64,000 bases of DNA from Micromonospora musae (GTDB lineage: Bacteria > Actinomycetota > Actinomycetes > Mycobacteriales > Micromonosporaceae): positions 1 to 64,000 of the forward strand of contig NZ_RAZT01000008.1 of NCBI RefSeq assembly GCF_003626635.1. The letters are read 5' to 3'. The notes under the pieces were generated by a model that saw nothing but the letters and a program-made list of their open reading frames with translations, did not search any database and had not been told where the DNA came from. Positions 51,963 through 60,724 of the stretch are shown here, in pieces (position 1 is the stretch's first letter; every line of letters starts with the position of its first letter). The position numbers and the translations under genes were made by a program.

Positions 51963-52742
51963 ATGCTCATCGCCCAGCTCAGCGACCCGCACCTGACCAC
52001 CGGCCCGCTCGCCGCCGACCCCGCGACCGGCCTGCACCAGGCGCTCGGGCGGGTGCTCGCGCTGCGGCCGCGCCCCGACTGTGTGGTGATCACCGGTGAC
52101 CTGGTCGATCGCGGGCGACCCGACGAGTACCTCGTACTCCGCGAGGTGATCGGCAACTTCCCGCTTCCGGTGCACCTGGCGGCGGGCAACCACGACGACC
52201 GCGAGTCGCTGCTCGACCAGTTCGGCGGTACGCCGTGGCTGGGTGGGGGCTACTCCGCGTATTACCACGTCGACCACGAGGCGGCCAGCGTCATCGTCCT
52301 GGACTCCCTGGTGCCGGCCGCGGACGGCGGGCAGCTCGGCGAGGAGCAGCTGAGCTGGCTCGACGGCGTGCTGGCCGGGCGGCCGGACGTGCCGGCACTG
52401 GTGTTCCTGCACCACCCGCCGATGGTCGTGGGAGTGCCCGCCCTCGACGCGATCAGGCTGGCGGACGCCGACGCGCTCGCCGAGGTGGTCGGCCGGCACC
52501 GGCACGTGGTCCGGGTCGGGGCGGGCCACCTGCACCGGCCGGTCACCGCGGCCTTCGCCGGCACCGTGCTCACCACCGCCCCCAGCACCTGGCGACAGGT
52601 GTCGCTCACCATGACCCCGGACGAGCCGATCAGCTGGGTCACCGAGCCGACCGGGTTCCTGCTCCACCTGGTGGCCGACGGCGGCTGTGTCACCCACACC
52701 GTCCAAGTCAGCCACTCCGCCGGAGAGACCTGCGGTTTCTGA
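51963..52742 (+). CDS. metallophosphoesterase, CpdA/Icc-like
   Basis: A 259-aa protein. ATG at 51963 has GAGGAGG upstream; longer frames lack this. The binuclear metal motifs are all present: SDPHL, ITGDLVDRG, AAGNHDDRE, LHHPP and GAGHLHRP. The arrangement fits the class III cyclic-nucleotide phosphodiesterases (CpdA, Rv0805), which hydrolyse cAMP and other phosphoesters. Cytoplasmic. The substrate is inferred from the family. Confidence 0.85.
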   Translation: MLIAQLSDPHLTTGPLAADPATGLHQALGRVLALRPRPDCVVITGDLVDRGRPDEYLVLREVIGNFPLPVHLAAGNHDDRESLLDQFGGTPWLGGGYSAYYHVDHEAASVIVLDSLVPAADGGQLGEEQLSWLDGVLAGRPDVPALVFLHHPPMVVGVPALDAIRLADADALAEVVGRHRHVVRVGAGHLHRPVTAAFAGTVLTTAPSTWRQVSLTMTPDEPISWVTEPTGFLLHLVADGGCVTHTVQVSHSAGETCGF

Positions 52743-52970
52743 GCAACGGCAGCCCCGGGTGTATTCGGGCCGGGCCGCACCGTCACCTCGGGCTTCTCCG
52801 GCCGACACCGCGAGTTATCGACGTATTCGCAGGTCTCACCGGTCGCCCGGCGGGCCGATCGATGAGAGGCTGGGCCACACGGCAGCAACCTCCGACAGCT
52901 GCCGCCTTCCGACTGTGCCGGTCAGGGCCCGGTCGTCCGGGCCTCGTACCCGAGTCCTTCGAGGAGTTCC

Positions 52971-54671
52971 ATGACCATCCCCGCGATGCGTCGGGCCGCC
53001 GTCGGCCTGACCGTGCTCGCGGTGGCCGCCTTCGGCGCGGTCACCAGCACGCCGCAGCAGGCCGAGGCGGGCCCGAAGCCCGTCGACGTCACCCTGCTCG
53101 CGCTCAACGACCTCCACGGCAACCTCGAACCACCGAGCGGCTCCAGCGGCACCATCGACGGTCAGTCCGCCGGTGGCGTCGAATACCTCGCCACCCACCT
53201 GGCCGAGCTGCGGGCCGCCGCCAAGAAGAAGAACACGGTCACCGTGGCCGCCGGTGACCTGATCGGCGCCTCGCCGCTGCTCTCCGCAGCGTTCCACGAC
53301 GAACCGACTATCGAGGCGCTGTCGATGGCCGGGCTCGACTACGCCAGCGTCGGCAACCACGAGTTCGACGAGGGCGCCGCCGAGCTGCTGCGGATCCAGA
53401 ACGGTGGCTGCCACCCCGTGGACGGCTGCGCCGACGGCACCCCGTACCGCGGCGCCGGCTTCCAGTACCTCTCGGCCAACGCGTTCAAGACCTCGACCGG
53501 ACGGCCACTGCTCCCGCCGTACGCCATCCACAAGGTCCAGGGCGTCAAGGTCGGCTTCATCGGGATGACCCTGGAGGGCACCCCGCAGATCGTCAGCCAG
53601 GAAGGCGTCGCCGGCCTGAGCTTCGCCGACGAGGCGGAGACCGCCAACCGGTACGCCCGGGAGCTGCGCCGCAAGGGCGTCGAGGCGATCGTCGTCCTGC
53701 TGCACGAGGGCGGCACCCAGGCCGCCGGCGGCGGAATCAACGACTGCGTCGGCATGACCGGCCCGATCGTCGACATCGCCGAACGGATGGACCCGTCGAT
53801 CGACGTGGTGGTCAGCGGGCACACGCACCAGGCGTACAACTGCGAGATCGACGGGAAGCTCGTGACGAGCGCGAGCTCGTTCGGCCGGCTGGTCACCGAC
53901 ATCGACCTGAAGATCGACCGGCGCAGCGGTGACGTGCTCAGCGCGAAGGCCGAGAACGTCGTGGTCACCCGCGACGTGGCCAAGGACCCGAAGCAGACCG
54001 CGCTGATCGACCGCTACAACACCGTCCTCGGGCCGGTCGCCGACCGCCAGGTCGGCGAAACCACCGCGCCGATCACCCGCAGCCAGGAGACCCTCTTCGG
54101 TACGACGACGGGCGAGTCCGCGCTCGGCAACCTGATCGCGGACGCGCAGCTCGCCGCGACCGACGACGAGCAGGACGCGGTCGCCGCGTTCATGAACCCC
54201 GGCGGTGTCCGCGCCGACCTGGACGCCGGCCCGGTCACCTACGAGGAGGCGTTCACGGTTCAGCCGTTCGCCAACAACCTGGTGACGCTCGACCTCACCG
54301 GCGCGCAGCTCTACTGCGTGCTGGAGCAGCAGTTCGCGGTCAACCGGGTCCTCTATCCGTCGTCGAGCGTGCGCTACGTGGTCGACCCGAACGGCACCAC
54401 GGGCGGCGCTGCCGATCCGTGCGCCGGCACCCGGGTGGTCCGGGGCAGCCTCACGCTGGGCGGCGTCGCCGTCGATCCGGCCGCCACCTACCGGGTGACG
54501 GTGAACAACTTCCTGGCCGGTGGAGGTGACGGCTTCAGCGCCCTCACCGCCGGCACGAACCTGGTCACCGGCCTGATCGACCTGGACGCGTTCGTCGCGT
54601 ACCTGACCGCCGAGAGCCCGGTCTCCGCCCCGGCGCTGGACCGGATCCGCACCACCGCCGAAGCCGCCTGA
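52971..54671 (+). CDS. secreted 5'-nucleotidase/metallophosphatase (UshA-like)
   Basis: A 566-aa protein with a signal peptide (RRAAVGLTVLAVAAFGAVTSTPQQAEA). The metallophosphatase domain shows LNDLHGNLE, AGDLIGASPLL, VGNHEFDEG and SGHTHQAYNC. The C-terminal 5_nucleotid_C domain has GESALGNLIADAQL, NPGGVRADL and the substrate stack NNFLAGGGDGF. It dephosphorylates extracellular nucleotides so that the nucleoside and phosphate can be taken up. ATG at 52971 follows GAGGAGTTCC. It is probably monocistronic and ends at a strong hairpin. Confidence 0.95.
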   Translation: MTIPAMRRAAVGLTVLAVAAFGAVTSTPQQAEAGPKPVDVTLLALNDLHGNLEPPSGSSGTIDGQSAGGVEYLATHLAELRAAAKKKNTVTVAAGDLIGASPLLSAAFHDEPTIEALSMAGLDYASVGNHEFDEGAAELLRIQNGGCHPVDGCADGTPYRGAGFQYLSANAFKTSTGRPLLPPYAIHKVQGVKVGFIGMTLEGTPQIVSQEGVAGLSFADEAETANRYARELRRKGVEAIVVLLHEGGTQAAGGGINDCVGMTGPIVDIAERMDPSIDVVVSGHTHQAYNCEIDGKLVTSASSFGRLVTDIDLKIDRRSGDVLSAKAENVVVTRDVAKDPKQTALIDRYNTVLGPVADRQVGETTAPITRSQETLFGTTTGESALGNLIADAQLAATDDEQDAVAAFMNPGGVRADLDAGPVTYEEAFTVQPFANNLVTLDLTGAQLYCVLEQQFAVNRVLYPSSSVRYVVDPNGTTGGAADPCAGTRVVRGSLTLGGVAVDPAATYRVTVNNFLAGGGDGFSALTAGTNLVTGLIDLDAFVAYLTAESPVSAPALDRIRTTAEAA

Positions 54672-54690
54672 CGGACGACCCGCCAACGAT

Positions 54691-54721
54691 CGGGCCCCGG
54701 AGCACCCCGCTCCGGGGCCCG
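54691..54721 (+). terminator. terminator of the 5'-nucleotidase gene
   Basis: CGGGCCCCGGAGC (54691-54703), loop ACCCC, and GCTCCGGGGCCCG (54709-54721). The 13-bp stem is perfect. Confidence 0.85.
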
Positions 54722-54811
54722 AGCCGTCTCCGCCCTCCCCAGTGGACCCGCCGCCACCCCCACCCCGCGCGCGCCGCGCGCCCCGCGTCCCGCGCGCGGG
54801 AGTTGTCCGCG

Positions 54812-54910
54812 CACTTTCGGTGAAAGTGTTGCCTCGCCTGGCCCGGAGACAACACTTTCGGTGAAAGTGCTGCCTCGCGTGCCCCGGAGACGACACTTTC
54901 GGTGAAAGTG
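54812..54910. repeat. palindrome array A: three copies of CACTTTCGGTGAAAGTG at 41-bp intervals
   Basis: Identical 17-bp palindromes start at 54812, 54853 and 54894. The 24-bp spacers are similar to each other (TGCCTCGC..G.CCCGGAGAC). It lies between the convergent 5'-nucleotidase and MFS genes, beyond the terminator. Confidence 0.9.
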
Positions 54911-54959
54911 CACGAACCGCGGGGCGGGGGCAGGCCCGGGCGGGGCGGGGGCCGGGGGG

Positions 54960-56252
54960 TCAGGCGGTGGCCGGGGTCGGCTCGGGCGTTTTCGAGACGC
55001 TCTGGTCTGCGGCGACGCGGCCGTCCACGGCGGGGGCGAGCAGGCGGCGCAGGGAGAGCGCCACCAACGAGGCGAGCAGGCAACCGCCGACGACGGCCGC
55101 GACCCAGACCTTGCCGTCGGCCGCCCCGATCAGTGGACCGGCGGTCACCGGACCGATCACTCCGCTCACCCCGAAGATCATGGAACTCATCGCGTTGTAG
55201 CGGCCCCGAAGCTCGTCGGTGGCGAGCGCGTTGGTCAACGCCGGCATCACCGGCGAGAGCATCGTCTCGCCGAAGCCGAAGATCGCGGAGCAGGCCATCA
55301 CGCCGAGCGCGGCGACGATCGCGTTGCTCGTACCGACCACCCCGGCGGCGCCGAGGATGAGCCAGGCCGCCGCGAAGACCGCGCCCACCACGGCGAGCGC
55401 GCCGGTGCGACTGCGCCCCTCCAAGCGCCGGATCACCACCAGCTGCGCCAGCACGATCATCACGGTGTTGGCGGCGAGAGCCCAGGCCACCACCCGGGGG
55501 CTCACCTCGACGACCCGGATGGCGTACGCGGTGAAACCCACCTCGATCTGCGCGTAGCCGCAGGTGGTGAGGATCAGGCCGAAGATCACCAGTCGGCGGA
55601 ACGGACGGTCCCGCAGCACCGTGAGGTAGCCGCCGCCGGACGACCGCTCGCCGGCCGGGGCCGAGCTGATCCGGCGGCCGACGCCGGGCAGGGTGAGCAG
55701 GATCAGGGCCGGCATCAGATAGCTCACCGCGTCCAGCAGATAGATCATCTGGAAGGTCACCGGGCGGCCGGTGTCGACGATCGCGCCCGAGGTCATCCCG
55801 CCGATGCCGATGCCGAGGTTGAGCAGGGCGAAGTTCAGGCCGAAGACGCGCTGTCGTTCCCCGTCGTCGGTCAGCGAGGCGAGGATGGTGTTCTGCCCCG
55901 ACCAGATGGCCGAACTGCCCACCGCGATCACCGTGGCCACCAGGAACGCGGAGCCGGTCGAGTGGACCAGGGCCAGGGAACCGGTGCCGACCGCCTCGAT
56001 CAGCAGGCAGGGGAGCACCACCCGGCGCGCACCGAAACGATCGATCAGGGTGCCGCCGAGCGGCGACAGCGCCAGCGTGACCGCGCCGTACCAGCCGATC
56101 ACCAGGCCGGCGCGCGCGTCGGTGAGCCCCCGTACGTCGGTCAGGTAGATGAAGAGGAACGGCAGGGTGAGACCACGCCCGATCGCCGAGAGCAGGGTGC
56201 CGACGAGGATGCGTCGGGCTTCGGAACGGCGGGGTAGGGCGCGGCGCAGCAT
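54960..56252 (-). CDS. MFS transporter, function unknown
   Basis: A 430-aa protein with 12 helices, ATG 56252 (longer open frame not supported). It starts RRSEARRILVGTLLSAIGRGLTLPFLFIYL, and motif A is LSPLGGTLIDRFGARRVVL. The LNFALLNLGIGIGGMTSGAIVD segment matches DHA1-type exporters. It is divergent from a short hypothetical gene. The C-terminal tail after the last helix is Lys/Glu/Pro-rich. The cargo cannot be deduced. Confidence 0.88.
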   Translation of the reverse strand: MLRRALPRRSEARRILVGTLLSAIGRGLTLPFLFIYLTDVRGLTDARAGLVIGWYGAVTLALSPLGGTLIDRFGARRVVLPCLLIEAVGTGSLALVHSTGSAFLVATVIAVGSSAIWSGQNTILASLTDDGERQRVFGLNFALLNLGIGIGGMTSGAIVDTGRPVTFQMIYLLDAVSYLMPALILLTLPGVGRRISSAPAGERSSGGGYLTVLRDRPFRRLVIFGLILTTCGYAQIEVGFTAYAIRVVEVSPRVVAWALAANTVMIVLAQLVVIRRLEGRSRTGALAVVGAVFAAAWLILGAAGVVGTSNAIVAALGVMACSAIFGFGETMLSPVMPALTNALATDELRGRYNAMSSMIFGVSGVIGPVTAGPLIGAADGKVWVAAVVGGCLLASLVALSLRRLLAPAVDGRVAADQSVSKTPEPTPATA

Positions 56253-56377
56253 GACCGCATTCTCTGCGGTGGCTGCGACAACCTGCGACTCGATTAACGG
56301 CCGGCCTGCGCCGTGCCGGCCGGTTCGTGACGGAGACCACCCGAGGCGATGTCCGAACCCTCTGCGATGCTGGCGGG

Positions 56378-56851
56378 GTGACCACCACCTGGCGCCACCT
56401 GCCCGCATCGGCCCGGGAGATCGCGGAGAGCGCCGTCGAGGCGGTCACCGCCGCGCAGCAGCGCGACGTGCCGGCGTACGACGAGGCGGTGGCCCGGCTC
56501 GCGACGGCCGAACGGTCCGGGCTGGTGCTCGGTGCGGTGGTCCGGCTCTTGCTCGAGGAGAGCCACCCGGACGGCGTGGCCGGCGACGACGTCCGGCAGG
56601 TGTTGGAGCGCTGCGCCCGCGGTGCCGCGCAGTGGTGCTCGGGTGTCGATCCGCACGTGCTGCTGGTCCTGCTCGCCGGCGCGCTCGGGGTGTACGACCC
56701 GGACGGCGACGACGCTCCGCCCGATCCACAGGCGATCGCCCGGCACGCCCCGCTGCTCGTCGCCGACCTGGCGGCCGGCACCGGCCGGTCCCTCGACGCC
56801 TACCTCGCCGCGGCGTTCGCCGAGATCGAGCGCGCCGAACACCAGGACTGA
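56378..56851 (+). CDS. hypothetical helical protein
   Basis: A 157-aa acidic, Ala-rich, mostly helical protein. GTG at 56378 is chosen (GTG 56327 is an alternative; both have weak ribosome sites). It contains AREIAESAVEAVTAAQQRDV and LVLGAVVRLLLEESHPDG. No motif recognised; not membrane-bound. The LtrA gene follows 57 bp downstream and may be co-transcribed. Confidence 0.6.
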   Translation: MTTTWRHLPASAREIAESAVEAVTAAQQRDVPAYDEAVARLATAERSGLVLGAVVRLLLEESHPDGVAGDDVRQVLERCARGAAQWCSGVDPHVLLVLLAGALGVYDPDGDDAPPDPQAIARHAPLLVADLAAGTGRSLDAYLAAAFAEIERAEHQD

Positions 56852-56908
56852 GCCCTCCCCTTCGCCGAACCGGCCTCGTCGCCCCGGTGCCGCCACGAGG
56901 ATGACGGG

Positions 56909-58117
56909 GTGCGCATCTCCCGGACCAGGTACGAGACGACCGAGGAGACGCACCGGACGACGAACTTCGAGATCTTCTTCGATCTCGTCTTCGTCTTCGC
57001 GCTCACCCGGATCGTCGAGTTCATGGCGCAGACCCCCACGGCCGTCACCATGCTCCGTGGGCTGATCCTCATCCTGCTGCTGTGGTTCTCCTGGTCCTCG
57101 TACGCCTGGCTGGGCAACGAGGCGCGCGCGGACGTCGGCCTGGTCCGCACCGGCACGCTGGCCGCCATGGCGGCGCTCTTCGTGGCCGCGTTGGCGATCC
57201 CGGACGCCTGGCAGGGGGAGCCCGATCCGCTGCTGCCCGCCCCGCTCCTGCTCGCCTTCGCCTACCTGGTGGTACGGGTCCTGCACCTCGCGCTCTACCT
57301 CTACGTGTCCCGCAGCGCGCAGCTCACCCGTACGCTCCGGCTCAGCGCGATCCCGCTGGCGCTGGGGTGGATCCCGTTGGTGGTCGGCGCGCTGCTCGGC
57401 GGCACGGCGCAGACGGCGCTCTGGGCGGTGGCGTTCCTGATCGACGTCGGTGGCGGTCGGCTCGTCTCCCGCTACAGCCCGTGGGAGCTACGCAGCGTCA
57501 GCCACTTCACCGAGCGGCACCGCTTGGTGATCATCATCGCCATCGGCGAGTCGCTGATCTCGATAGGCCTCGGTGCCGGCGCGGAGCTGGCCACCTGGTG
57601 GGTGCTGCTGGCGGCGCTGCTCGGCTTCGTCGTCACCGTCTGCCTGTGGCGGTTGTACTTCGACCGGTTCGCGTCGGCCGTCGAGCACGTCATGGCGACG
57701 GTGCCGCGAGCGCGGCGAGGCACCATCGCCGGCGACGTCTTCAGCCTCGCCCACCTACCGATGATCGCCGGGATCATGTACATCGCGCTCGGCATCGAGC
57801 AGGTGCTGGCGATGCTCATCCACGAGAGGGGCGGCGTCGGTCGGCACGCGCTGGGCCTCTCCGGTGTCGTCGCGCTCTACGGCGGCGCCGCGCTCTATCT
57901 CGTCGGCCGGGTGCTCTGCGTCCGGCTCACCGCCGTTCGGGCCGCGCTGCCGCCGATCGTCGGCGCCGTCGCGCTCCTCCTGCTCATCGCGCCGGCCCGG
58001 GTGCTGCCCGCGCTCTCCGCGTTGGCGCTGCTGGTGGTGGCGCTGCTCGTGCAGTGCGCGGCGGAGCGGCGCTCCGGCACCCTCGGCGCGACGCTCACCG
58101 CGAAGCGGGCCGGCTGA
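56909..58117 (+). CDS. low temperature requirement protein A family membrane protein
   Basis: A 402-aa protein with about 11 helices starting at GTG 56909. The family signature ETHRTTNFEIFFDLVFVFALTRIVEF (residues about 12-37) and the mid-protein SHFTERHRLVIIIAIGESLISIG motif, with conserved His and Glu, identify LtrA (DUF1211-related clan). LtrA was first found as needed for growth of Listeria in the cold; the molecular role is unknown, possibly transport or channel activity. Confidence 0.93.
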   Translation: MRISRTRYETTEETHRTTNFEIFFDLVFVFALTRIVEFMAQTPTAVTMLRGLILILLLWFSWSSYAWLGNEARADVGLVRTGTLAAMAALFVAALAIPDAWQGEPDPLLPAPLLLAFAYLVVRVLHLALYLYVSRSAQLTRTLRLSAIPLALGWIPLVVGALLGGTAQTALWAVAFLIDVGGGRLVSRYSPWELRSVSHFTERHRLVIIIAIGESLISIGLGAGAELATWWVLLAALLGFVVTVCLWRLYFDRFASAVEHVMATVPRARRGTIAGDVFSLAHLPMIAGIMYIALGIEQVLAMLIHERGGVGRHALGLSGVVALYGGAALYLVGRVLCVRLTAVRAALPPIVGAVALLLLIAPARVLPALSALALLVVALLVQCAAERRSGTLGATLTAKRAG

Positions 58118-58141
58118 TCAACTCCCCGGTCGAGTGGGCGA

Positions 58142-58567
58142 CTACCGGCCCAGCCGGCGTCGGAGCCAGTCCGGGGTCGGGTTGACGACCGCCGTACCGT
58201 CGGCCAGCACCACCGTCGGCACGGTCTCGTTCCCACCGGCGATCTCCCGGACGGTCGCCGCGCCGTCCGGGTCGCTCCAGATGTTGACCCAGTACGCCCG
58301 GCGGGCGGCGCGGCCGAGCCGCAGGCGCAGCCGGAGACAGTAGGTGCAGCCGGGCCGCCAGTAGACGACCGGCCGCCCGTCCGCGGCGCCGCGCCGGCGG
58401 GCCTGCGCCGCCGTGACCGAGCCGGGGAAGGCCAGCGGCGACAGTACTGCTGCCAGCGCCACGAGAAGCACCAACCACGTGAGGCCGAGCCAGACCGGTC
58501 GGAGGGTGGCCGCGACGTACACGCCGGTCGCCAGCAGCAGTCCCGGTGGACCCCAGATGCGCAGCAT
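58142..58567 (-). CDS. membrane-anchored glutaredoxin-like protein
   Basis: A 141-aa protein. Two N-terminal helices (GPPGLLLATGVYVAATL and LGLTWLVLLVALAAVLSPLAF) are followed by a thioredoxin fold: VVYWRPGCTYCLRLRLRLG carries a CTYC active site, with VNIWSDPDGAATVREIAGGNETVPTVVL giving the cis-Pro. Actinobacteria use mycothiol, and CxxC glutaredoxins of this kind (mycoredoxins) reduce mycothiolated proteins. The two extra membrane helices are unusual for that group. It is convergent with the LtrA gene (24-bp gap). Confidence 0.85.
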   Translation of the reverse strand: MLRIWGPPGLLLATGVYVAATLRPVWLGLTWLVLLVALAAVLSPLAFPGSVTAAQARRRGAADGRPVVYWRPGCTYCLRLRLRLGRAARRAYWVNIWSDPDGAATVREIAGGNETVPTVVLADGTAVVNPTPDWLRRRLGR

Positions 58568-58656
58568 GACCCCGAATGTTAGTCACTTTCGCGTCGTCCG
58601 CTCCTCGTGCGTTGGCGGGGGCGCCGCCCGAGCGGCCCCGAGGGCTCAGCGGTCGG

Positions 58657-58733
58657 CCCGCGCCCGCCCGCACAGCGCGTCGGTGGCCCCCCGGCCCGCG
58701 CCCGGCCGGGCAGCGCGTCGGTGGCCCTTCCGG
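58657..58733. repeat. two tandem 38-bp repeats upstream of the GNAT gene
   Basis: Units starting at 58657 and 58695 share CCCGCGCCC and CAGCGCGTCGGTGGCCC. They lie 30 bp before the GNAT gene start and could carry repeated regulator sites. Confidence 0.75.
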
Positions 58734-58765
58734 CTCGATCCGCGGGAGCCGTTATCGTCGCTGGG

Positions 58766-59290
58766 ATGCCCGAACTGATCACCCCCACCGTCGACCTGCA
58801 CGCCGCCTGGCTCGAAGCGCACGACGAGTGGGGACCCGGCGCACACGAGGACGGGTTCGGCCTGCGCCCGGCGGACGAGGTGCGGTCGTCCGGCGGCTTC
58901 GCCACCTGGGTGGCCCGGCTCATCGAGCAGTCGGATCCGACGAAGCCCCTGAAGGCCGGGCGGGCGCACTGCACGTACCGGTGGATCGTCGAGGGCGACC
59001 AGGTGCTCGGCGGAATCGCCCTGCGGCACGCGCTCGACGACTTCCTGTTGCGGGTCGGCGGACACATCGGCTACGGCATCAGGCCCTCCGCGCGTCGGCG
59101 TGGGTTGGCCGGCTGGGCGTTGGGCCGGATGCTCGACGAGGCGCGGACGCTCGGCCTGGACCGGGTGCTGATCACCTGTGAGGTGGCGAACGTCGCCTCG
59201 GCGCGGACCATCGAGCGCCAGGGCGGAATTCTGGAGGACGTCCGGGACACCGAACTCGGTGCCGTGCGGCGCTACTGGGTTCAGCTGTAG
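58766..59290 (+). CDS. GNAT family N-acetyltransferase
   Basis: A 174-aa protein. ATG at 58766 is chosen over longer open frames. The acetyl-CoA site is GYGIRPSARRRGLAGWALGRMLDEA (RxxGxG/A-type, about 108-132), followed by VLITCEVANVASARTIERQGGIL, the typical beta6-alpha helix. The N-terminal PTVDLHAAWLEAHDEWGPGAHEDGF pattern is common to actinobacterial GNATs of unknown substrate. Confidence 0.88.
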   Translation: MPELITPTVDLHAAWLEAHDEWGPGAHEDGFGLRPADEVRSSGGFATWVARLIEQSDPTKPLKAGRAHCTYRWIVEGDQVLGGIALRHALDDFLLRVGGHIGYGIRPSARRRGLAGWALGRMLDEARTLGLDRVLITCEVANVASARTIERQGGILEDVRDTELGAVRRYWVQL

Positions 59291-59394
59291 CAGCGGCCAC
59301 CGGTGGATTACCGGAAACCGGCGGAGCACAGGCCCGAGCAGGGGAAGTGGTGGTTCGGGCTCGGGCAGGGGCGGATTCCGGCAAGCTGGGTGTC

Positions 59395-60216
59395 ATGGCG
59401 TACGTCACCGCGAAGGATGGCACCGAGATCTACTACAAGGACTGGGGCTCCGGTCCGGCCGTAACGTTCTCCCACGGGTGGCCCTTGAACGCGGACGCGT
59501 GGGACGGGCAGCTGCTCTTCCTGGCGCAGAACGGGTTCCGGGTCGTCGCCCATGACCGGCGGGGCCATGGCCGTTCGGGTCAGGCCTCGGCCGGCAACGA
59601 CATGGACGGGTACGCCGACGACCTCGCCGCGGTGATCGAGGCGCTGGACCTGAACGACGTGACCCTGGTCGGGCACTCGACCGGTGGCGGTGAGGTCACG
59701 CGGTACATCGGTCGGCACGGGACCGGTCGGGTGGCGAAGGCGGTGCTCATCTCCGCCGTGCCGCCGATCATGGTGCAGAGCTCGGACAACCCGGAGGGTC
59801 TGCCGCTGCAGGTCTTCGACGAGCTGCGTACGAACCTGTTCAACGACCGGTCGCAGTTCTACCAGGACCTGGCGCAGATGTTCTACGGGGCGAACCGGTC
59901 CGGGGCGAAGGTGTCCAAGGGCATCCTCGACCAGTTCTGGTTGTGGAGCATGCAGTCGGGCCTGAAGAACGCCTACGAGAGCATCAAGGCCTTCTCGGAG
60001 ACTGACTTCCGGGCCGACCTCGCCAAGTTCGACGTGCCCACGCTGGTGATGCACGGCGAGGACGACCAGATCGTCCCGGTCAAGGACTCGGCGCGGAAGA
60101 CCGCTCAGCTGGTCGCGAACGCCCAGGAGATCTACTACCCGGGCGCCCCGCACGGGATGACCGCCACCCTCCAGGACCAGGTCAACAACGACCTGCTGGC
60201 CTTCCTGCGGAGCTGA
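59395..60216 (+). CDS. alpha/beta hydrolase, non-haem chloroperoxidase-like
   Basis: A 273-aa protein. ATG at 59395 (MAYVTAKDGTEIYYKDWGSG) is the family start. The nucleophile elbow is GHSTGGGE (Ser near residue 99), the oxyanion region is HGWPLNADAWDGQL, the acid is in HGEDDQIVP, and the His is in PGAPHGMTAT, so the triad is complete. The close family, often called non-haem chloroperoxidases or arylesterases, hydrolyses esters and can form peracids. It is followed by a strong terminator. Confidence 0.92.
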   Translation: MAYVTAKDGTEIYYKDWGSGPAVTFSHGWPLNADAWDGQLLFLAQNGFRVVAHDRRGHGRSGQASAGNDMDGYADDLAAVIEALDLNDVTLVGHSTGGGEVTRYIGRHGTGRVAKAVLISAVPPIMVQSSDNPEGLPLQVFDELRTNLFNDRSQFYQDLAQMFYGANRSGAKVSKGILDQFWLWSMQSGLKNAYESIKAFSETDFRADLAKFDVPTLVMHGEDDQIVPVKDSARKTAQLVANAQEIYYPGAPHGMTATLQDQVNNDLLAFLRS

Positions 60217-60310
60217 TCCGTCACCGGAGAGGCGCGGACCCGGCCCGCGGCGGCTCCCCGCCAACGGAGCGGGCACCGTCCCGGGCCGCGCGACGGTGCC
60301 CGGATACGAA

Positions 60311-60338
60311 TCAAGGCCCCTCAGTTGAGGGGCCTTGA
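60311..60338. terminator. terminator between the hydrolase and tRNA-Pro genes
   Basis: TCAAGGCCCCTC (60311-60322), loop AGTT, GAGGGGCCTTGA (60327-60338). The 12-bp stem is perfect and serves both converging transcripts. Confidence 0.88.
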
Positions 60339-60355
60339 CCTGCTCTTACCTCTGG

Positions 60356-60429
<74 letters not shown>

Positions 60430-60550
60430 AGGCGTGCCGACAAATAGTAGCCCACCCGGTCGGGGGCTCCAACTCGGTACCCCCTCGGGTCGGCCGCCGC
60501 CACGCACCCCCGGAGACCAGGACCGCCCACCGGGGCGACCATGATCCGGA

Positions 60551-60620
60551 CAACTTCCCGGAAGTTGCTGGCCGGGCCGCCATCGAGGCCGCAACTTCGG
60601 GGAAGTTGCGGCCTCGATGG
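60551..60620. repeat. palindrome array B: two CAACTTC...GAAGTTG palindromes 41 bp apart
   Basis: CAACTTCCCGGAAGTTG (60551-60567) and CAACTTCGGGGAAGTTG (60592-60608) have centres 41 bp apart. The second is extended into a perfect 19-bp hairpin (60580-60598 with 60602-60620). Confidence 0.85.
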
Positions 60621-60624
60621 CGGG

Positions 60625-60713
60625 CTCGGGGCAGGTCGAGGCCTTGGGGACGGGCCCTCGGGGCAGCCGCGGCCTTGGGGACGCGGCCTCGGGGAAGGTC
60701 GCGGCCTTGGCGG
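60625..60713. repeat. three tandem repeats of about 31 bp beside array B
   Basis: Units starting at 60625, 60657 and 60688 share CTCGGGG(C/A)AGG-like and GCGGCCTTGGGGAC-like segments. They fill the space up to the stop codon of the metallophosphoesterase gene. Confidence 0.75.
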
Positions 60714-60724
60714 AAGGGGTGGGG

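Noticed and set aside
54812..54910. Array A considered as a CRISPR
   Set aside because: Only three repeats of 17 bp, spacers are similar to each other rather than unique, and no cas genes are nearby.
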